64,000 nt of DNA from Arsukibacterium sp. UBA3155 (GCA_002364615.1 DEYP01000018.1:62001-126000); one strand, 5' to 3'; positions 27,123 to 37,010 are shown, numbered from the stretch's first letter. Translations and numbers: made by a program. The notes: a model not told the origin generated them from the letters alone.

Positions 27123-28724
27123 ATGACAAACGCTGGTAGAACACCTGCCCCGGCGGGACCGAAGCGTGGCTGGTTTACCCGCTTTCTTGATACCGTAGAA
27201 TGGCTGGGCAATTTATTACCGCACCCCGTGACGTTATTTGCCCTGTTTGCGGTGTTAGTTGTGGTAGGTAGCGGTGTCGCTGCTTATTTTGATTTTAGTG
27301 CGGTTGATCCCAGGCCAGAAGGTGCTGCCGGCCGCTCGGCCGACGGTATTATCCGGGTCGTCAGTTTATTCAGCGTTGATGGCCTGCAGCGGATTATCGC
27401 TAATCTGGTAACCAATTTTACCGGTTTCCCGCCGCTTGGTGTGGTGTTAGTGGCGTTACTGGGGGTCAGTATTGCTGAACATTCTGGCTTAATTTCAGCA
27501 GCGATGCGTGGCTTGGTGATGAATGCGTCACCGCGGATGGTAACAGTAACAGTGGTATTTGCGGGTATTGTGTCTAATACGGCTTCAGAATTAGGGTATG
27601 TGGTGCTTATTCCGATGGCCGCGGTGATTTTTCACTCTCTGGGCCGCCATCCACTGGCCGGTTTAGCTGCGGCTTTTGCCGGCGTCTCAGGTGGTTACAG
27701 TGCCAATTTATTTATCGGCACAGTAGACCCTCTGCTGGCAGGGTTTACGACCTCTGCAGCAAACCTGATTGATCCCAGTTACACGGTTGGACCTGAAGCC
27801 AACTGGTACTTTATGATTGCCAGTACCTTTGTCATCGCGACATTGGGGGCGATTGTCACGGAGAAAATTGTTGAGCCTAAATTGGGCAAATATAATGCAG
27901 ATGAGGCCTCGATTGATTTAGGTAAGCAACAGCTTGACTCGTTAACCGCCAGAGAAAAATTAGGCCTTAAAGGCGCGGGGGTTGCTTTTTTACTTATCGC
28001 TATTTTATTAGCGTTAAGTGTGGTGCCAGAATGGGGCATTTTGCGTAATCCGGAAACGGGTGGTGTACCTGACTCGCCCTTTTTAAAAGGTATTGTGGTC
28101 TTTATTTTTGTTACCTTTGCGATTCCTGGTTTTGTCTACGGCAAGATAGTTGGCACCATGCAAACTGATCGCGACGTGATTAATGCTATGTCTAAAAGCA
28201 TTGGGGCAATGGGGCTGTATATTGTGCTGGTGTTTTTTGCAGCGCAGTTTGTGGCCTTTTTTGGCTGGTCTAATATGGGCGCTATTTTTGCAGTAAAAGG
28301 GGCAACGGCCTTGCAGGAGCTAGGGTTAACCGGGCCACTATTATTTGTATTTTTTATTGCCATGTGTGGCTTTGTTAATCTGATGCTCGGATCCGCCTCC
28401 GCACAGTGGGCCATTACCGCACCTATTTTTGTGCCGATGCTGATGATTGTTGGCTACTCACCAGAAGTTATTCAGGCGGCTTACCGGATCGGTGATTCTG
28501 TTACCAATGTTATTACCCCAATGATGAGCTATTTCGGTTTAATTTTGGCCGTGGCGGCCCGCTACAAAAAAGATATGGGGCTGGGTACGTTAATTGCTAC
28601 GATGCTGCCGTACTCCATGGTGTTTTTTGTCGGCTGGACCATTTTGTTTATTTTGTGGGTGTTTGTTGCTGGCTTCCCGGTGGGGCCGGGCGCGCCAACT
28701 TATTACGAGTTTAGTGCGGGTTAG
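27123..28724 (+). CDS. AbgT-family transporter
   Basis: Inner-membrane transporter of the AbgT family (E. coli AbgT imports p-aminobenzoyl-glutamate; relatives MtrF and YdaH export sulfonamides). 533 aa from the ATG at 27123, chosen because AGAGGA lies 7 nt upstream; the TTG at 27102 overlaps that site. Family features: N-terminal FLDTVEWLGNLLPHPVTLFALF, the hairpin AGVSGGYSANLFIGTVDPLLAGFT, and MLGSASAQWAITAPIFVPML and GDSVTNVITPMMSYFGLI near the C terminus. No abgAB peptidase genes are adjacent, so the substrate is open. Confidence 0.93.
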   Translation: MTNAGRTPAPAGPKRGWFTRFLDTVEWLGNLLPHPVTLFALFAVLVVVGSGVAAYFDFSAVDPRPEGAAGRSADGIIRVVSLFSVDGLQRIIANLVTNFTGFPPLGVVLVALLGVSIAEHSGLISAAMRGLVMNASPRMVTVTVVFAGIVSNTASELGYVVLIPMAAVIFHSLGRHPLAGLAAAFAGVSGGYSANLFIGTVDPLLAGFTTSAANLIDPSYTVGPEANWYFMIASTFVIATLGAIVTEKIVEPKLGKYNADEASIDLGKQQLDSLTAREKLGLKGAGVAFLLIAILLALSVVPEWGILRNPETGGVPDSPFLKGIVVFIFVTFAIPGFVYGKIVGTMQTDRDVINAMSKSIGAMGLYIVLVFFAAQFVAFFGWSNMGAIFAVKGATALQELGLTGPLLFVFFIAMCGFVNLMLGSASAQWAITAPIFVPMLMIVGYSPEVIQAAYRIGDSVTNVITPMMSYFGLILAVAARYKKDMGLGTLIATMLPYSMVFFVGWTILFILWVFVAGFPVGPGAPTYYEFSAG

Positions 28725-28978
28725 TCGTTATCGATAAAAACCCGCTGAGTGCGTGATAGGGTAAGCGAAACTACCCGTGCTTGCCACGCTGTGTGCGTTG
28801 TCAGTTACAAGGCAATAACCGGGCTTTATCGGCATTCAGCAGTTGATTCACAGGCCAACTTCACGCAAGATAAGGCCGGTACGCCAGGGTGACAGACGGT
28901 GGCAGCAGACAAGCTTGCTGACAGTATTAACACCGCAAACCGCTGGTATTTTAAAAATCCCATAACAATGAGTTATCT

Positions 28979-29689
28979 ATGGAACAGAATAAAGTAGTAG
29001 CGCTAAGCAAAGAACAACATGCCAAAACCAAAATCAGCAACGAAAATGCATTAAGCCATGTTGCTGATCAGCACATGCTGCCCGTCGTTGTGCAGGAGTT
29101 TGTCGTTGCTGGTGCCGAATTCCCAGTCGTATTTGTCAAAGATGGTGAAAATGACAGCTATCAGCCAGTGGTATTGTTAGGGTTGGCGGCAAATCAGAAT
29201 CTGGTTATTCAGGATGGTAAATGGCAGGCACTGTACGTACCACGTGTGGCACGGAATTACCCCTTGGTATTGGTTCAGCCTGAGAAGGACAGTGACCGCT
29301 TAATTGTTGCGGTAGACGAGTCTTCTGAACGGGTCAATGAGAAGGATGGTGTGTCATTATTTAAGGATGATGGCAGCGAAACTGATTATCTGGCCGATCG
29401 TAAGAAGCAAATGGGCGAGTTTGTCGAATTTAGCCGGATGACCCGCGGCTTCAGCCAGAAGTTGAAAAGTCTGGATCTTATCAAAGAGCAGGTATTGACC
29501 ATTACGGTCGACGGAGAGCCGCGCAATATTAACGGCATTCATATGATTGACGAGAAAAAGCTGAATGCGCTGAGTGATGAGGTGTTTTTGGAGTTGCGCA
29601 AACTGGGCTTCCTGACCGCTATTTATGCCCATCTGATGTCTTTACAGCACACTCAGAAACTGGTGCAAAAGCTGGTTAAACCAGCCTGA
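28979..29689 (+). CDS. SapC-family protein
   Basis: 236-aa cytoplasmic-type protein without signal peptide or membrane helix, matching the SapC family (named after a Campylobacter S-layer protein; function unproven). Typical segments: MLPVVVQEFVVAGAEFPVVFVKD, LVIQDGKWQALYVPRVARNYPL, LFKDDGSETDYL and LFKDDG-type acidic stretches, ending with TAIYAHLMSLQHTQKL. In Alteromonadales and xanthomonads such genes often sit in carbohydrate-use loci with TonB receptors. Here it directly precedes nagA and nagP. The 254-nt upstream region shows a weak operator-like TGACA-N5-TGGCA (28890-28904) and an AACACC/GGTATT repeat (28929-28950). Function unknown. Confidence 0.82.
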   Translation: MEQNKVVALSKEQHAKTKISNENALSHVADQHMLPVVVQEFVVAGAEFPVVFVKDGENDSYQPVVLLGLAANQNLVIQDGKWQALYVPRVARNYPLVLVQPEKDSDRLIVAVDESSERVNEKDGVSLFKDDGSETDYLADRKKQMGEFVEFSRMTRGFSQKLKSLDLIKEQVLTITVDGEPRNINGIHMIDEKKLNALSDEVFLELRKLGFLTAIYAHLMSLQHTQKLVQKLVKPA

Positions 29690-29710
29690 TAGCCACCCGA
29701 TAATTAAAAA

Positions 29711-29737
29711 AACGGCACCTGTATTGGTGCCGTTTTT
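29711..29737. terminator. Terminator between sapC and nagA
   Basis: Perfect 9-bp stem AACGGCACC (29711-29719) / GGTGCCGTT (29726-29734), preceded by A7 and followed by T3. It lies only 18 nt before nagA, so nagA must depend on read-through or a promoter within about 60 nt. Confidence 0.8.
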
Positions 29738-29751
29738 GCAAGCGGAACAAC

Positions 29752-30903
29752 ATGATGAAACGCAATGCTGAAGATAGCAGCAATACCGGTAGCCTCGCTG
29801 TTTCCTCGCTGTTTGATGGCACGCACTGGCACAGCAATGTCGAGCTGCGCTGGCAACAGGGCAAGATTGTTAGCATCAAACCTGCTGTCGGTGCTGTGCT
29901 GGCCGCTACCCTGGTGCCGGGCTTTATTGATTTACAGGTAAATGGCGGCGGTGGCGTATTATTTAACAGCGCACCGACTGTGGCAACGTTGCGCACCATG
30001 CTAAAGGCGCACAGCCGCTTTGGCAGCACCGCCATCCTGCCCACCATTATTACCGACAGTATTAGTGTGATGCAGCAGGCTGCTGATGCAGTTGCCGGGG
30101 CCATTGCCTCAGCTGAGCCTGGGGTTATTGGCTTGCATTTTGAAGGGCCGCATCTGGCTGAGCCTAAAAAAGGCGTTCATCCGGCTATGCATATCCGCGA
30201 ACTTAGCCCCGCAGAGTTAGCCATTTATAGTCGAAATGATATCGGTATTAAACTGGTTACGGTGGCACCGGAAAATGTCAGCCCTGCACAGATACGACAG
30301 TTGGTCGGGCTTAATGTGATTGTCTGCCTTGGGCACTCTAATGCCGACGCCGCGACGGTGCAGGCTGCATTGGACGCAGGTGCCAGCGGTTTTACTCATT
30401 TATACAATGCCATGTCACCCATGACTTCGCGGGAGCCCGGCATGGTTGGAGTGGCGCTGGCAGATGCTGACAGCTGGTGTGGGGTGATCTTTGATGGTCA
30501 TCATATGCATCCGCTGACGGCTAAAGTCGCGCTGGCCGCCAAGCCCGCCGGAAAGTTATTGCTGGTTACCGATGCGATGGCCCCGGTGGGGACCACTGAC
30601 ACCGAGTTTGCCTTTTTTAGCGGCAAAGTGCGGCGCGAAGGCTCTAAACTCACTGACGAAGCAGGCCGGCTGGCCGGTTCCGTGCTGGATATGGCCAGCG
30701 CAGTACGTTATGCCATTGACGGGCTGGCGGTGTCTCCGGCTGAAGCACTGCGGATGGCGTCGCACTATCCGGCGCAGGCATTGGGCTGTGCAGCTAGCCG
30801 GGGTAGTTTATTCAAGGGCTATCAGGCGGATATGGTATTGCTGGATGAACACTATGAGGTGCGGCAAAACTGGATTGGCGGCTACTGTGTTTATCCAGTA
30901 TAG
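29752..30903 (+). CDS. nagA: N-acetylglucosamine-6-phosphate deacetylase
   Basis: Cytoplasmic amidohydrolase that converts GlcNAc-6-phosphate to glucosamine-6-phosphate and acetate, the first committed step of GlcNAc use. 383 aa. Motifs in order: metal-site entry PGFIDLQVNGGGG, GLHFEGPHLAEPKKGVHPA with the metal-binding Glu, CLGHSNADAATVQAALDAGASGFTHLYNAM with metal and substrate His residues, FDGHHMHP, and catalytic Asp in LLVTDAMAPVG. A GCGGAA site precedes the ATG. It is followed 44 nt later by the GlcNAc transporter gene; its product is the substrate of NagB, whose gene here is broken at 37 kb. Confidence 0.96.
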   Translation: MMKRNAEDSSNTGSLAVSSLFDGTHWHSNVELRWQQGKIVSIKPAVGAVLAATLVPGFIDLQVNGGGGVLFNSAPTVATLRTMLKAHSRFGSTAILPTIITDSISVMQQAADAVAGAIASAEPGVIGLHFEGPHLAEPKKGVHPAMHIRELSPAELAIYSRNDIGIKLVTVAPENVSPAQIRQLVGLNVIVCLGHSNADAATVQAALDAGASGFTHLYNAMSPMTSREPGMVGVALADADSWCGVIFDGHHMHPLTAKVALAAKPAGKLLLVTDAMAPVGTTDTEFAFFSGKVRREGSKLTDEAGRLAGSVLDMASAVRYAIDGLAVSPAEALRMASHYPAQALGCAASRGSLFKGYQADMVLLDEHYEVRQNWIGGYCVYPV

Positions 30904-30947
30904 CCGGGCGTAGATGCGTTAATCATGATAAAAAAGGAGTGAACAAG

Positions 30948-32273
30948 ATGGGTGCATCCGTGGCACGGCCGGTTAGCCATAGCAGTGTTTTGCCGATGAC
31001 AATAATCGGTATTTTGTTTTTTATCTTTGGTTTTGTCACCTGGCTAAACGGATCACTTATTCCATTTCTAAAAATTGTCTGCGAATTAAATGAATTCCAG
31101 GCCCTGCTGGTGACTTTCGCGTTTTATATTGCCTATGTCGTCATGGCATTGCCTATGTCGTTTGTGCTTAACAAGGTTGGCTATAAAAATGGCATGGTAC
31201 TGGGTTTACTTATTATGGCGGTGGGCGCCATTCTGTTTATTCCAGCGGCGCAAACTTCCCACTATGCGTTGTTTCTTGCCGGATTGTTTACTCTGGGGAC
31301 AGGGCTGACTATCCTGCAAACTGCGTCTAATCCTTATATCGTCTGTATTGGCCCGCGAGAAAGCGCGGCAATGCGGATCAGTGTTATGGGGCTGGTCAAC
31401 AAAGGTGCAGGCTTTGTGGTGCCGCTTATTTTTACCGCATGGGTGTTAACGGGTATGGAGCCGTTTTCCTCAGAAGCGTTGGCATTGCTAACTGAAGCCG
31501 AACGTAATGCTCAACTGGCAGCGCTGTCGAACCGATTAGTTACCCCCTATATTTATATGACAGTGGCCTTACTGTTCCTGGCCGCCTTTATTAAGTTTTC
31601 ACCGCTACCCGAGCTTGATTTAAATGACAGCGCGATTGAAAAAGCAGGCAAAGATCCCTGGACTGCGGTATTCAGCCATCCGCAGCTGGTGTTGGGTGTG
31701 GTGGCGCTGTTTGTTTATGTGGGCGTTGAGGTGATTGCCGGCGATACCATTGGTTTATACGGCCAGGGTTTAGGTGTCGCCCACTTTGGTGCGTTAACCT
31801 CCTATACCATGGCCTTTATGGTACTTGGTTATATGGTGGGCGTATTTTGTATTCCTAAATATTTGTCGCAGGAGCGTGCTCTGCAGGGATCAGCCATCTT
31901 TGGTTTGCTGTTTACCCTTGGCGTCATGTTTGGTAGTGCCGACAGCAGCTTGCTGGCTGATATTTTGTTTGGCTGGAGTGGTATTCCGGTAGTACCCAAT
32001 ACAATAATGTTCCTGGCATTACTCGGTTTTGCTAATGCGTTGGTATGGCCAGCGGTGTGGCCTCTGTCATTGCAGGGCCTGGGTAAGCTAACCAGTACCG
32101 GCTCGGCATTGTTGATTATGGGGATCGCAGGTGGTGCTATCTTACCCATGGTATATGGTTATCTTGCTCATAGTTCTGGCAACAGTCAGTTTGCCTACTG
32201 GATGATGTTGCCCTGTTACCTTTATATTTTATTCTATGCTTTTAAAGGCCATAAACTACGCCGCTGGCGTTAA
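30948..32273 (+). CDS. nagP: N-acetylglucosamine MFS permease (NagP-like)
   Basis: Sugar:H+ symporter of the FucP-like MFS branch that imports GlcNAc in Shewanella and relatives, in place of a PTS. 441 aa, about 12 helices, with family segments FFIFGFVTWLNGSLIPFLKIVCELNEFQALLVTFAFYIAYVV and LGTGLTILQTASNPYIVCIGP. The ATG at 30948 was chosen over the GTG at 30939, since AAGGAG (30934-30939) sits 8 nt before the ATG and overlaps the GTG. Downstream of nagA, probably one operon. Because uptake is not through a PTS, a GlcNAc kinase is required; it is not in the window. Confidence 0.9.
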   Translation: MGASVARPVSHSSVLPMTIIGILFFIFGFVTWLNGSLIPFLKIVCELNEFQALLVTFAFYIAYVVMALPMSFVLNKVGYKNGMVLGLLIMAVGAILFIPAAQTSHYALFLAGLFTLGTGLTILQTASNPYIVCIGPRESAAMRISVMGLVNKGAGFVVPLIFTAWVLTGMEPFSSEALALLTEAERNAQLAALSNRLVTPYIYMTVALLFLAAFIKFSPLPELDLNDSAIEKAGKDPWTAVFSHPQLVLGVVALFVYVGVEVIAGDTIGLYGQGLGVAHFGALTSYTMAFMVLGYMVGVFCIPKYLSQERALQGSAIFGLLFTLGVMFGSADSSLLADILFGWSGIPVVPNTIMFLALLGFANALVWPAVWPLSLQGLGKLTSTGSALLIMGIAGGAILPMVYGYLAHSSGNSQFAYWMMLPCYLYILFYAFKGHKLRRWR

Positions 32274-32283
32274 GTACTCTTAT

Positions 32284-32769
32284 TCAGGTTTTGCTGAATT
32301 TTGCTTTTAAAGCCCGCTCGACATGAGCGGGCACAAAACTACTGATATCGCCGCCGTGCCGGCATACTTCTTTTACCAGCGTCGAGGAAATAAAGGTATT
32401 TTTCTCTGATGGGGTCATAAATAAACTGTCCAGCTCCGGATTGAGTTGCCGGTTCATACTGGCTAGCTGAAATTCGTATTCATAATCAGCGACCGCCCGC
32501 ACTCCCCGCAGTAACACCTGGGCATGCTGCTCTTTGGCAAATTGCGCCAATAAGCCGGAAAAGCCAATCACCTGCACATTGCCACAATCAGCAAACGCCT
32601 GCTCAGCCAGCTTTACCCGCTCTTGCAGACTGAATAAGGGCTGTTTACTGGGGTTTGAGGCAACGCCTACTACCACCGAATCAAATAGCCTGGCGGCGCG
32701 GAGCACTAAGTCACTGTGGCCATTCGTTAACGGGTCGAAGGTGCCGGGGTAAATGGCTTTTACTTTCAT
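32284..32769 (-). CDS. coaD: Phosphopantetheine adenylyltransferase
   Basis: Fourth enzyme of coenzyme A synthesis: ATP + 4'-phosphopantetheine to dephospho-CoA + PPi. 161 aa from the ATG at 32769 ([18 protein letters not shown]), the standard start; the longer frame to 32805 adds non-family residues. Nucleotidyltransferase motifs are T-N-G-H near the N terminus and ISSTLVKEV near the C terminus, with [16 protein letters not shown] between. Convergent with nagP (10 nt apart) and divergent from a TetR gene. Confidence 0.97.
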   Translation of the reverse strand: MKVKAIYPGTFDPLTNGHSDLVLRAARLFDSVVVGVASNPSKQPLFSLQERVKLAEQAFADCGNVQVIGFSGLLAQFAKEQHAQVLLRGVRAVADYEYEFQLASMNRQLNPELDSLFMTPSEKNTFISSTLVKEVCRHGGDISSFVPAHVERALKAKFSKT

Positions 32770-32834
32770 ATTTATGATGCTTATGTTGTCGCCGCCTGAC
32801 ACCACAAAAGTGCAAGCGACTAGAGTTTTTAGTC

Positions 32835-32858
32835 AGTTTGGCGTTACTATAGCAAACT
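32835..32858. promoter_or_regulatory. Candidate operator between coaD and tetR-type gene
   Basis: AGTTTG (32835-32840) and CAAACT (32853-32858) form a 6-bp inverted repeat with a 12-base spacer, 31 nt before the regulator ATG. TetR-type proteins commonly repress themselves from such sites. A second short repeat GACTA/TAGTC lies at 32818-32834. Confidence 0.3.
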
Positions 32859-32889
32859 ACTATACCAATTAAGAAGCTTAGCTATTCAG

Positions 32890-33555
32890 ATGGAAAAAAA
32901 GCTCAGAACTAAAGATAAAATTCTGCAAGCCAGTATTGCGCTGTTTAACGACGTGGGCGAGCGCCAGGTTACCACCAACCATATTGCAGCCCATTTGGGT
33001 ATCAGCCCGGGTAATCTGTATTACCATTTTCGCAATAAAGAAGACATTGTCCGGCAAATTTTTAAGGAATATGCCAAGTTGCTGGATACCCGGATAAAAC
33101 CGCCTTCGGCGCAAACCGAGGCACTGGATGCGTTAGCAGAGTACCTGGATGTGGTATTCGAACTGATGTGGCGCTTTCATTTTTTCTATGCCAATTTGCC
33201 TGACATTCTGGCTCGTGACAGTGCATTGCAACAAGATTATGCCCGGGTACAACAAGGCGTGCTGGAGCGGGTTATTTCTGTGTTAAAGGCACTGAAGGCG
33301 AAATCGGTAATTGAAATTGCCGATGAGGATATTGCCGACTTCGCTCATAGCATTAAGTTGTTGGTGACTTTCTGGATTAGCTATCTGAAAACACAGGCAC
33401 CGGATAAGCCGATTAATCAGGCCAGCGTGTATCAGGGGGTGTTAAAAGTGTTGTTGCTGTTTAAGCCCTATGCGACCGCTCAGGCATTGCCACGCATTAC
33501 CAAGTTGCAGCAACATTACGCCCAGCTAGCCTTAGCAGAGCAGACCAGCAGCTAG
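32890..33555 (+). CDS. TetR-family transcriptional regulator
   Basis: 221-aa regulator. The N-terminal HTH is clear (KDKILQASIALFNDVGERQVTTNHIAAHLGISPGNLYYHFRNKEDIVRQIF, residues about 8-58); the C-terminal helical domain is not assignable to a known ligand class, though its aromatic stretch MWRFHFFYANLPDIL resembles a subgroup found near fatty-acid or stress genes. It stands alone between coaD (divergent) and kbl (same strand, 144 nt). The gap before kbl holds a perfect palindrome ACGCTGC-ATG-GCAGCGT (33623-33639), which this or another regulator could bind. Target unknown. Confidence 0.85.
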   Translation: MEKKLRTKDKILQASIALFNDVGERQVTTNHIAAHLGISPGNLYYHFRNKEDIVRQIFKEYAKLLDTRIKPPSAQTEALDALAEYLDVVFELMWRFHFFYANLPDILARDSALQQDYARVQQGVLERVISVLKALKAKSVIEIADEDIADFAHSIKLLVTFWISYLKTQAPDKPINQASVYQGVLKVLLLFKPYATAQALPRITKLQQHYAQLALAEQTSS

Positions 33556-33699
33556 AAAACCGCATAGCTGTAGCTGTTTATTTACAGCTGCTCAGCTGCA
33601 AGTTGCTACACTTAACCACTAAACGCTGCATGGCAGCGTCTTAACCATTACAATGTGCATCTTTTGCATCGCTCAGACCATCGCCAACCAGGAGGCCGC

Positions 33700-34896
33700 A
33701 TGCGCAACAGCGCTTTTCTGCAACACTTACAACACCAGATCGAAGATGTTACCGCTGAAGGGCTATTTAAAGCTGAACGGATTATTTCCTCGCAACAGCA
33801 GGCAGATGTAACGGTAGGCGGCTCGCAGGTGCTGAATTTCTGTGCCAACAATTACCTGGGGTTAGCCAATCATCCGGATTTAATTGCTGCGGCAAAGCAG
33901 GGGCTGGACAGCCATGGCTTTGGTGTGGCATCAGTACGTTTTATTTGTGGTACTCAGGATATACACAAAACGCTGGAAGCGAAAATCAGTGAGTTTCTGG
34001 GCACCGAAGATACCATTTTGTACTCGTCCTGCTTTGATGCCAATGCCGGTTTATTTGAAACGATTTTAAGTCCGGAAGATGCAATCATTTCTGATGCGCT
34101 GAATCATGCTTCTATTATTGATGGTGTGCGTTTGTGTAAAGCAAAGCGTTTTCGGTACGCCAATAATGATATGGCTGATCTGGAAGCCCAGTTAAAGCAA
34201 GCCGATGCGGATGGCGCCCGCTTTAAACTGATTGCCACCGACGGCGTGTTTTCAATGGACGGCATTATTGCCAATTTAAAAACCGTGTGTGACTTAGCCG
34301 ATAAGTACAACGCCATGGTGATGGTAGATGACAGCCATGCCGTCGGTTTTGTCGGTGAAAATGGTCGTGGTACCCATGAGTACTGCGATGTGTTAAACCG
34401 GGTCGATATTATTACCGGTACGCTGGGCAAAGCGCTGGGCGGTGCTTCTGGCGGTTATACTTCAGGTAAAAAAGAAGTGATCGCCTGGCTTAGACAGCGC
34501 TCACGCCCGTATTTGTTCTCCAATTCACTGGCGCCCTCTATTGTCACTGCATCTATAAAAGTACTGGAAATGCTGGCATCGGGTGATGCGCTGCGCGCCA
34601 AATTGTGGGATAACGCAAATTATTTTCGGGAACAAATGAGTGCAGCCGGTTTTACCCTGGCCGGTAAAGACCATGCCATTATTCCGGTAATGCTGGGAGA
34701 TGCCAAAATAGCAGCAGAAATGTCAAAACGTATGCTGGCCGAGGGTATCTATGTCGTGGGTTTCTCCTTTCCGGTAGTGCCAAAAGGTCAGGCCCGAATT
34801 CGTACTCAAATTTCAGCAGCACACAGTAAAGCACAGCTGGATAAGGCGATTGCGGCCTTTATCCGGATTGGTAAAGATATGGGCGTGATCGCATAA
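33700..34896 (+). CDS. kbl: 2-amino-3-ketobutyrate coenzyme A ligase
   Basis: PLP enzyme that cleaves 2-amino-3-ketobutyrate with CoA to glycine and acetyl-CoA, second step of the threonine dehydrogenase pathway. 398 aa from the ATG at 33700, which has AGGAGG just upstream and aligns with the family N terminus; the frame open to 33655 is ignored. Motifs: [30 protein letters not shown], substrate loop [30 protein letters not shown] with the PLP-contacting Asp and His, and the PLP lysine in [17 protein letters not shown]. Forms an operon with tdh 14 nt downstream. Confidence 0.97.
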   Translation: MRNSAFLQHLQHQIEDVTAEGLFKAERIISSQQQADVTVGGSQVLNFCANNYLGLANHPDLIAAAKQGLDSHGFGVASVRFICGTQDIHKTLEAKISEFLGTEDTILYSSCFDANAGLFETILSPEDAIISDALNHASIIDGVRLCKAKRFRYANNDMADLEAQLKQADADGARFKLIATDGVFSMDGIIANLKTVCDLADKYNAMVMVDDSHAVGFVGENGRGTHEYCDVLNRVDIITGTLGKALGGASGGYTSGKKEVIAWLRQRSRPYLFSNSLAPSIVTASIKVLEMLASGDALRAKLWDNANYFREQMSAAGFTLAGKDHAIIPVMLGDAKIAAEMSKRMLAEGIYVVGFSFPVVPKGQARIRTQISAAHSKAQLDKAIAAFIRIGKDMGVIA

Positions 34897-34910
34897 GGGC
34901 GGGACGTAAA

Positions 34911-35936
34911 ATGAAAGCATTAGCAAAGTTAAAAGCAGAACCGGGTATTTGGCAAACAGAGGTAGATAAACCGGAAGTTGGACCGAATGACGTATTAATT
35001 AAAATTAAAAAAACCGCAATATGCGGTACCGACGTGCACATCTATAAGTGGGATGAATGGGCGCAAAAAACCATTCCTCATGGCATGGTCGTTGGCCATG
35101 AGTATGTCGGCGTGATTGAAGGGATGGGCTCGGAGGTTCGCGGCTTTAAGGTGGGTGACAGGGTATCTGGTGAAGGCCATATTACCTGCGGCCATTGCCG
35201 AAACTGCCGTGCTGGCAGGGTGCATTTATGTCGAAATACTACGGGTGTGGGTGTTAATCGTCCGGGTTCATTCGCTGAATATCTGGTGATCCCGGCATTT
35301 AATGCGTTTAAGCTAGCGGATAATATTCCGGATAACATTGCTGCTATTTTCGACCCGTTTGGTAATGCAGTGCATACCGCGTTATCGTTCGATTTAGTGG
35401 GCGAGGATGTATTAATTACCGGCGCCGGGCCTATTGGTATTATGGCGGCCGCAGTGGCGCGTCATGTTGGCGCCCGCCACGTGGTGATTACCGATGTTAA
35501 TCAGTACCGGCTCGATTTAGCACTGAAAATGGGTGCCAGCCGGGCAGTTGATGTCAGTAAGCAAAACTTAAAAGACGTTATGAAAGAACTGGGTATGACT
35601 GAAGGCTTTGACGTCGGGCTGGAAATGTCTGGCGTGCCGTCAGCTTTTCGTAGCATGCTCGATACCATGAATCATGGCGGTAAGATTGCTATGCTGGGTA
35701 TCCCGCCTTCTGATATGGCAGTAGACTGGAATAAAGTGATCTTCAAAGGCTTGATCATTAAAGGTATTTATGGCCGGGAGATGTTTGAAACCTGGTACAA
35801 AATGGCCAGCTTAATTCAGTCTGGTCTGGATCTGACCCCAATGGTAACCCATGAAATGCCGATGGAACGGTTTCAGGAAGGCTTTGACATCATGTGTTCC
35901 GGCCAGTCAGGTAAAGTGGTACTGAATTGGTCGTAA
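34911..35936 (+). CDS. tdh: L-threonine 3-dehydrogenase
   Basis: Zinc-dependent medium-chain dehydrogenase oxidising threonine to 2-amino-3-ketobutyrate with NAD. 341 aa, same length as E. coli Tdh and very close to it: catalytic zinc site [10 protein letters not shown] and GHEYVG, structural zinc cysteines [15 protein letters not shown], cofactor motif [13 protein letters not shown] and the conserved [14 protein letters not shown]. Works with Kbl to turn threonine into glycine and acetyl-CoA. A short stem GGCAAC/GTTGCC (35957-35972) follows without a T tract. Confidence 0.98.
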   Translation: MKALAKLKAEPGIWQTEVDKPEVGPNDVLIKIKKTAICGTDVHIYKWDEWAQKTIPHGMVVGHEYVGVIEGMGSEVRGFKVGDRVSGEGHITCGHCRNCRAGRVHLCRNTTGVGVNRPGSFAEYLVIPAFNAFKLADNIPDNIAAIFDPFGNAVHTALSFDLVGEDVLITGAGPIGIMAAAVARHVGARHVVITDVNQYRLDLALKMGASRAVDVSKQNLKDVMKELGMTEGFDVGLEMSGVPSAFRSMLDTMNHGGKIAMLGIPPSDMAVDWNKVIFKGLIIKGIYGREMFETWYKMASLIQSGLDLTPMVTHEMPMERFQEGFDIMCSGQSGKVVLNWS

Positions 35937-35974
35937 CGGATTAGCGCAAGACAACAGGCAACCTCCGTTGCCGG

Positions 35975-36928
35975 TCAAACTTCTACCTTGGGTTCAGTAA
36001 GCGCTGAGTTTAGTAAATTCAGAATATCAGCGCTTTTACTGAGTAACCTTAAATGTTGAAATAGGCTCGCGGCCTGCGGGTACTGCAGTTTCAAATAACT
36101 AAACCACTGTTTAACCCGATTAGCATAGTATTTTCCTTTATCACCGCTAATTTCAAATTCTGAATAATGCATTAGCAGTTGCAGCACCTGCGGCCAGGGC
36201 ATAACAGCCTGCTGTTGCTTAATGCTTTGCGCCAGATTGGGCATGGCGAGTGCCCCCCGGCCGAGCATAATATCCTGACACTGGCTCTGCTGCTGACATA
36301 GGGCAGCATCCGCAGCAGACCATATCTCGCCATTAGCAATTAGTGGAATATCTACATGCTGTTTTATTTTGGCAATCCAGGGCCAGTAAGCGGGCGGCCG
36401 GTAGCCATCGCTTTTGGTGCGGGCATGCACAGCCAGACTGCTGGCGCCTGCTGCGCAAATAGCTTCAGCGTTCGCCAGGGTCAGGCTGGTATCATCATAA
36501 CCCAGTCGAATTTTAGCGCTGACCGGATATTCGGCGGGCACAGCATCACGTACCGCCTTCACTATCTGATATAACTGCTCTGTTTGTTTTAGCAGTACGG
36601 CTCCGCCACGGCTTTTATTAACGGCTTTGGCCGGGCAGCCAAAGTTCAAATCAACGCCGGGTGAACCCAGCTCGACGGCTCTTACTGCATTCTCGGCTAA
36701 CCAGTTGGGCTCTTGCCCCAGCAATTGCACCCGCACGGGGGTGCCGGCAAGGGTTTTGCCGCCCTGCTGCAATTCGGGGCAAATACGATGAAATACCCGG
36801 GCGGGTAAGCGTTGGTCAACTATCCGGATAAATTCGGTGACACACAAGTCATAGCCACCTATTTGGGTTAGCATCTCCCGCATCAGGTGATCGACCACAC
36901 CTTCCATTGGCGCTAACACAATTTGCAT
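35975..36928 (-). CDS. dusC: tRNA-dihydrouridine(16) synthase DusC
   Basis: FMN enzyme that reduces U16 in the tRNA D loop. 317 aa with a TIM-barrel N-terminal domain: FMN site LAPMEGVVDHLMRE, YDLCVTEFIRI, catalytic Cys in DLNFGCPAKAVNKSRGGA, LAVHARTKSDGY and IANGEIWS, then the helical tRNA-binding domain (ARVKQWFSYLKLQYPQAASLFQHLRLL). The DusC-type wording MEGVVD..MRE separates it from DusA and DusB. Convergent with tdh. Confidence 0.96.
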   Translation of the reverse strand: MQIVLAPMEGVVDHLMREMLTQIGGYDLCVTEFIRIVDQRLPARVFHRICPELQQGGKTLAGTPVRVQLLGQEPNWLAENAVRAVELGSPGVDLNFGCPAKAVNKSRGGAVLLKQTEQLYQIVKAVRDAVPAEYPVSAKIRLGYDDTSLTLANAEAICAAGASSLAVHARTKSDGYRPPAYWPWIAKIKQHVDIPLIANGEIWSAADAALCQQQSQCQDIMLGRGALAMPNLAQSIKQQQAVMPWPQVLQLLMHYSEFEISGDKGKYYANRVKQWFSYLKLQYPQAASLFQHLRLLSKSADILNLLNSALTEPKVEV

Positions 36929-37010
36929 ATACCTTACCTACTTCAAGCTGCAGCGCCCCAGAGCGCAAAATTCAGGGCGCTATTGTAGCCCTAAGCAAGG
37001 CTATTGGGTA

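Noticed and set aside
28890-28904. TGACA-N5-TGGCA as a NagR-type operator before sapC
   Set aside because: One mismatch and an odd spacer; kept only as a remark in the sapC entry.
35957-35972. GGCAAC/GTTGCC stem after tdh as a terminator
   Set aside because: No T tract on either strand; not enough to call a Rho-independent terminator.
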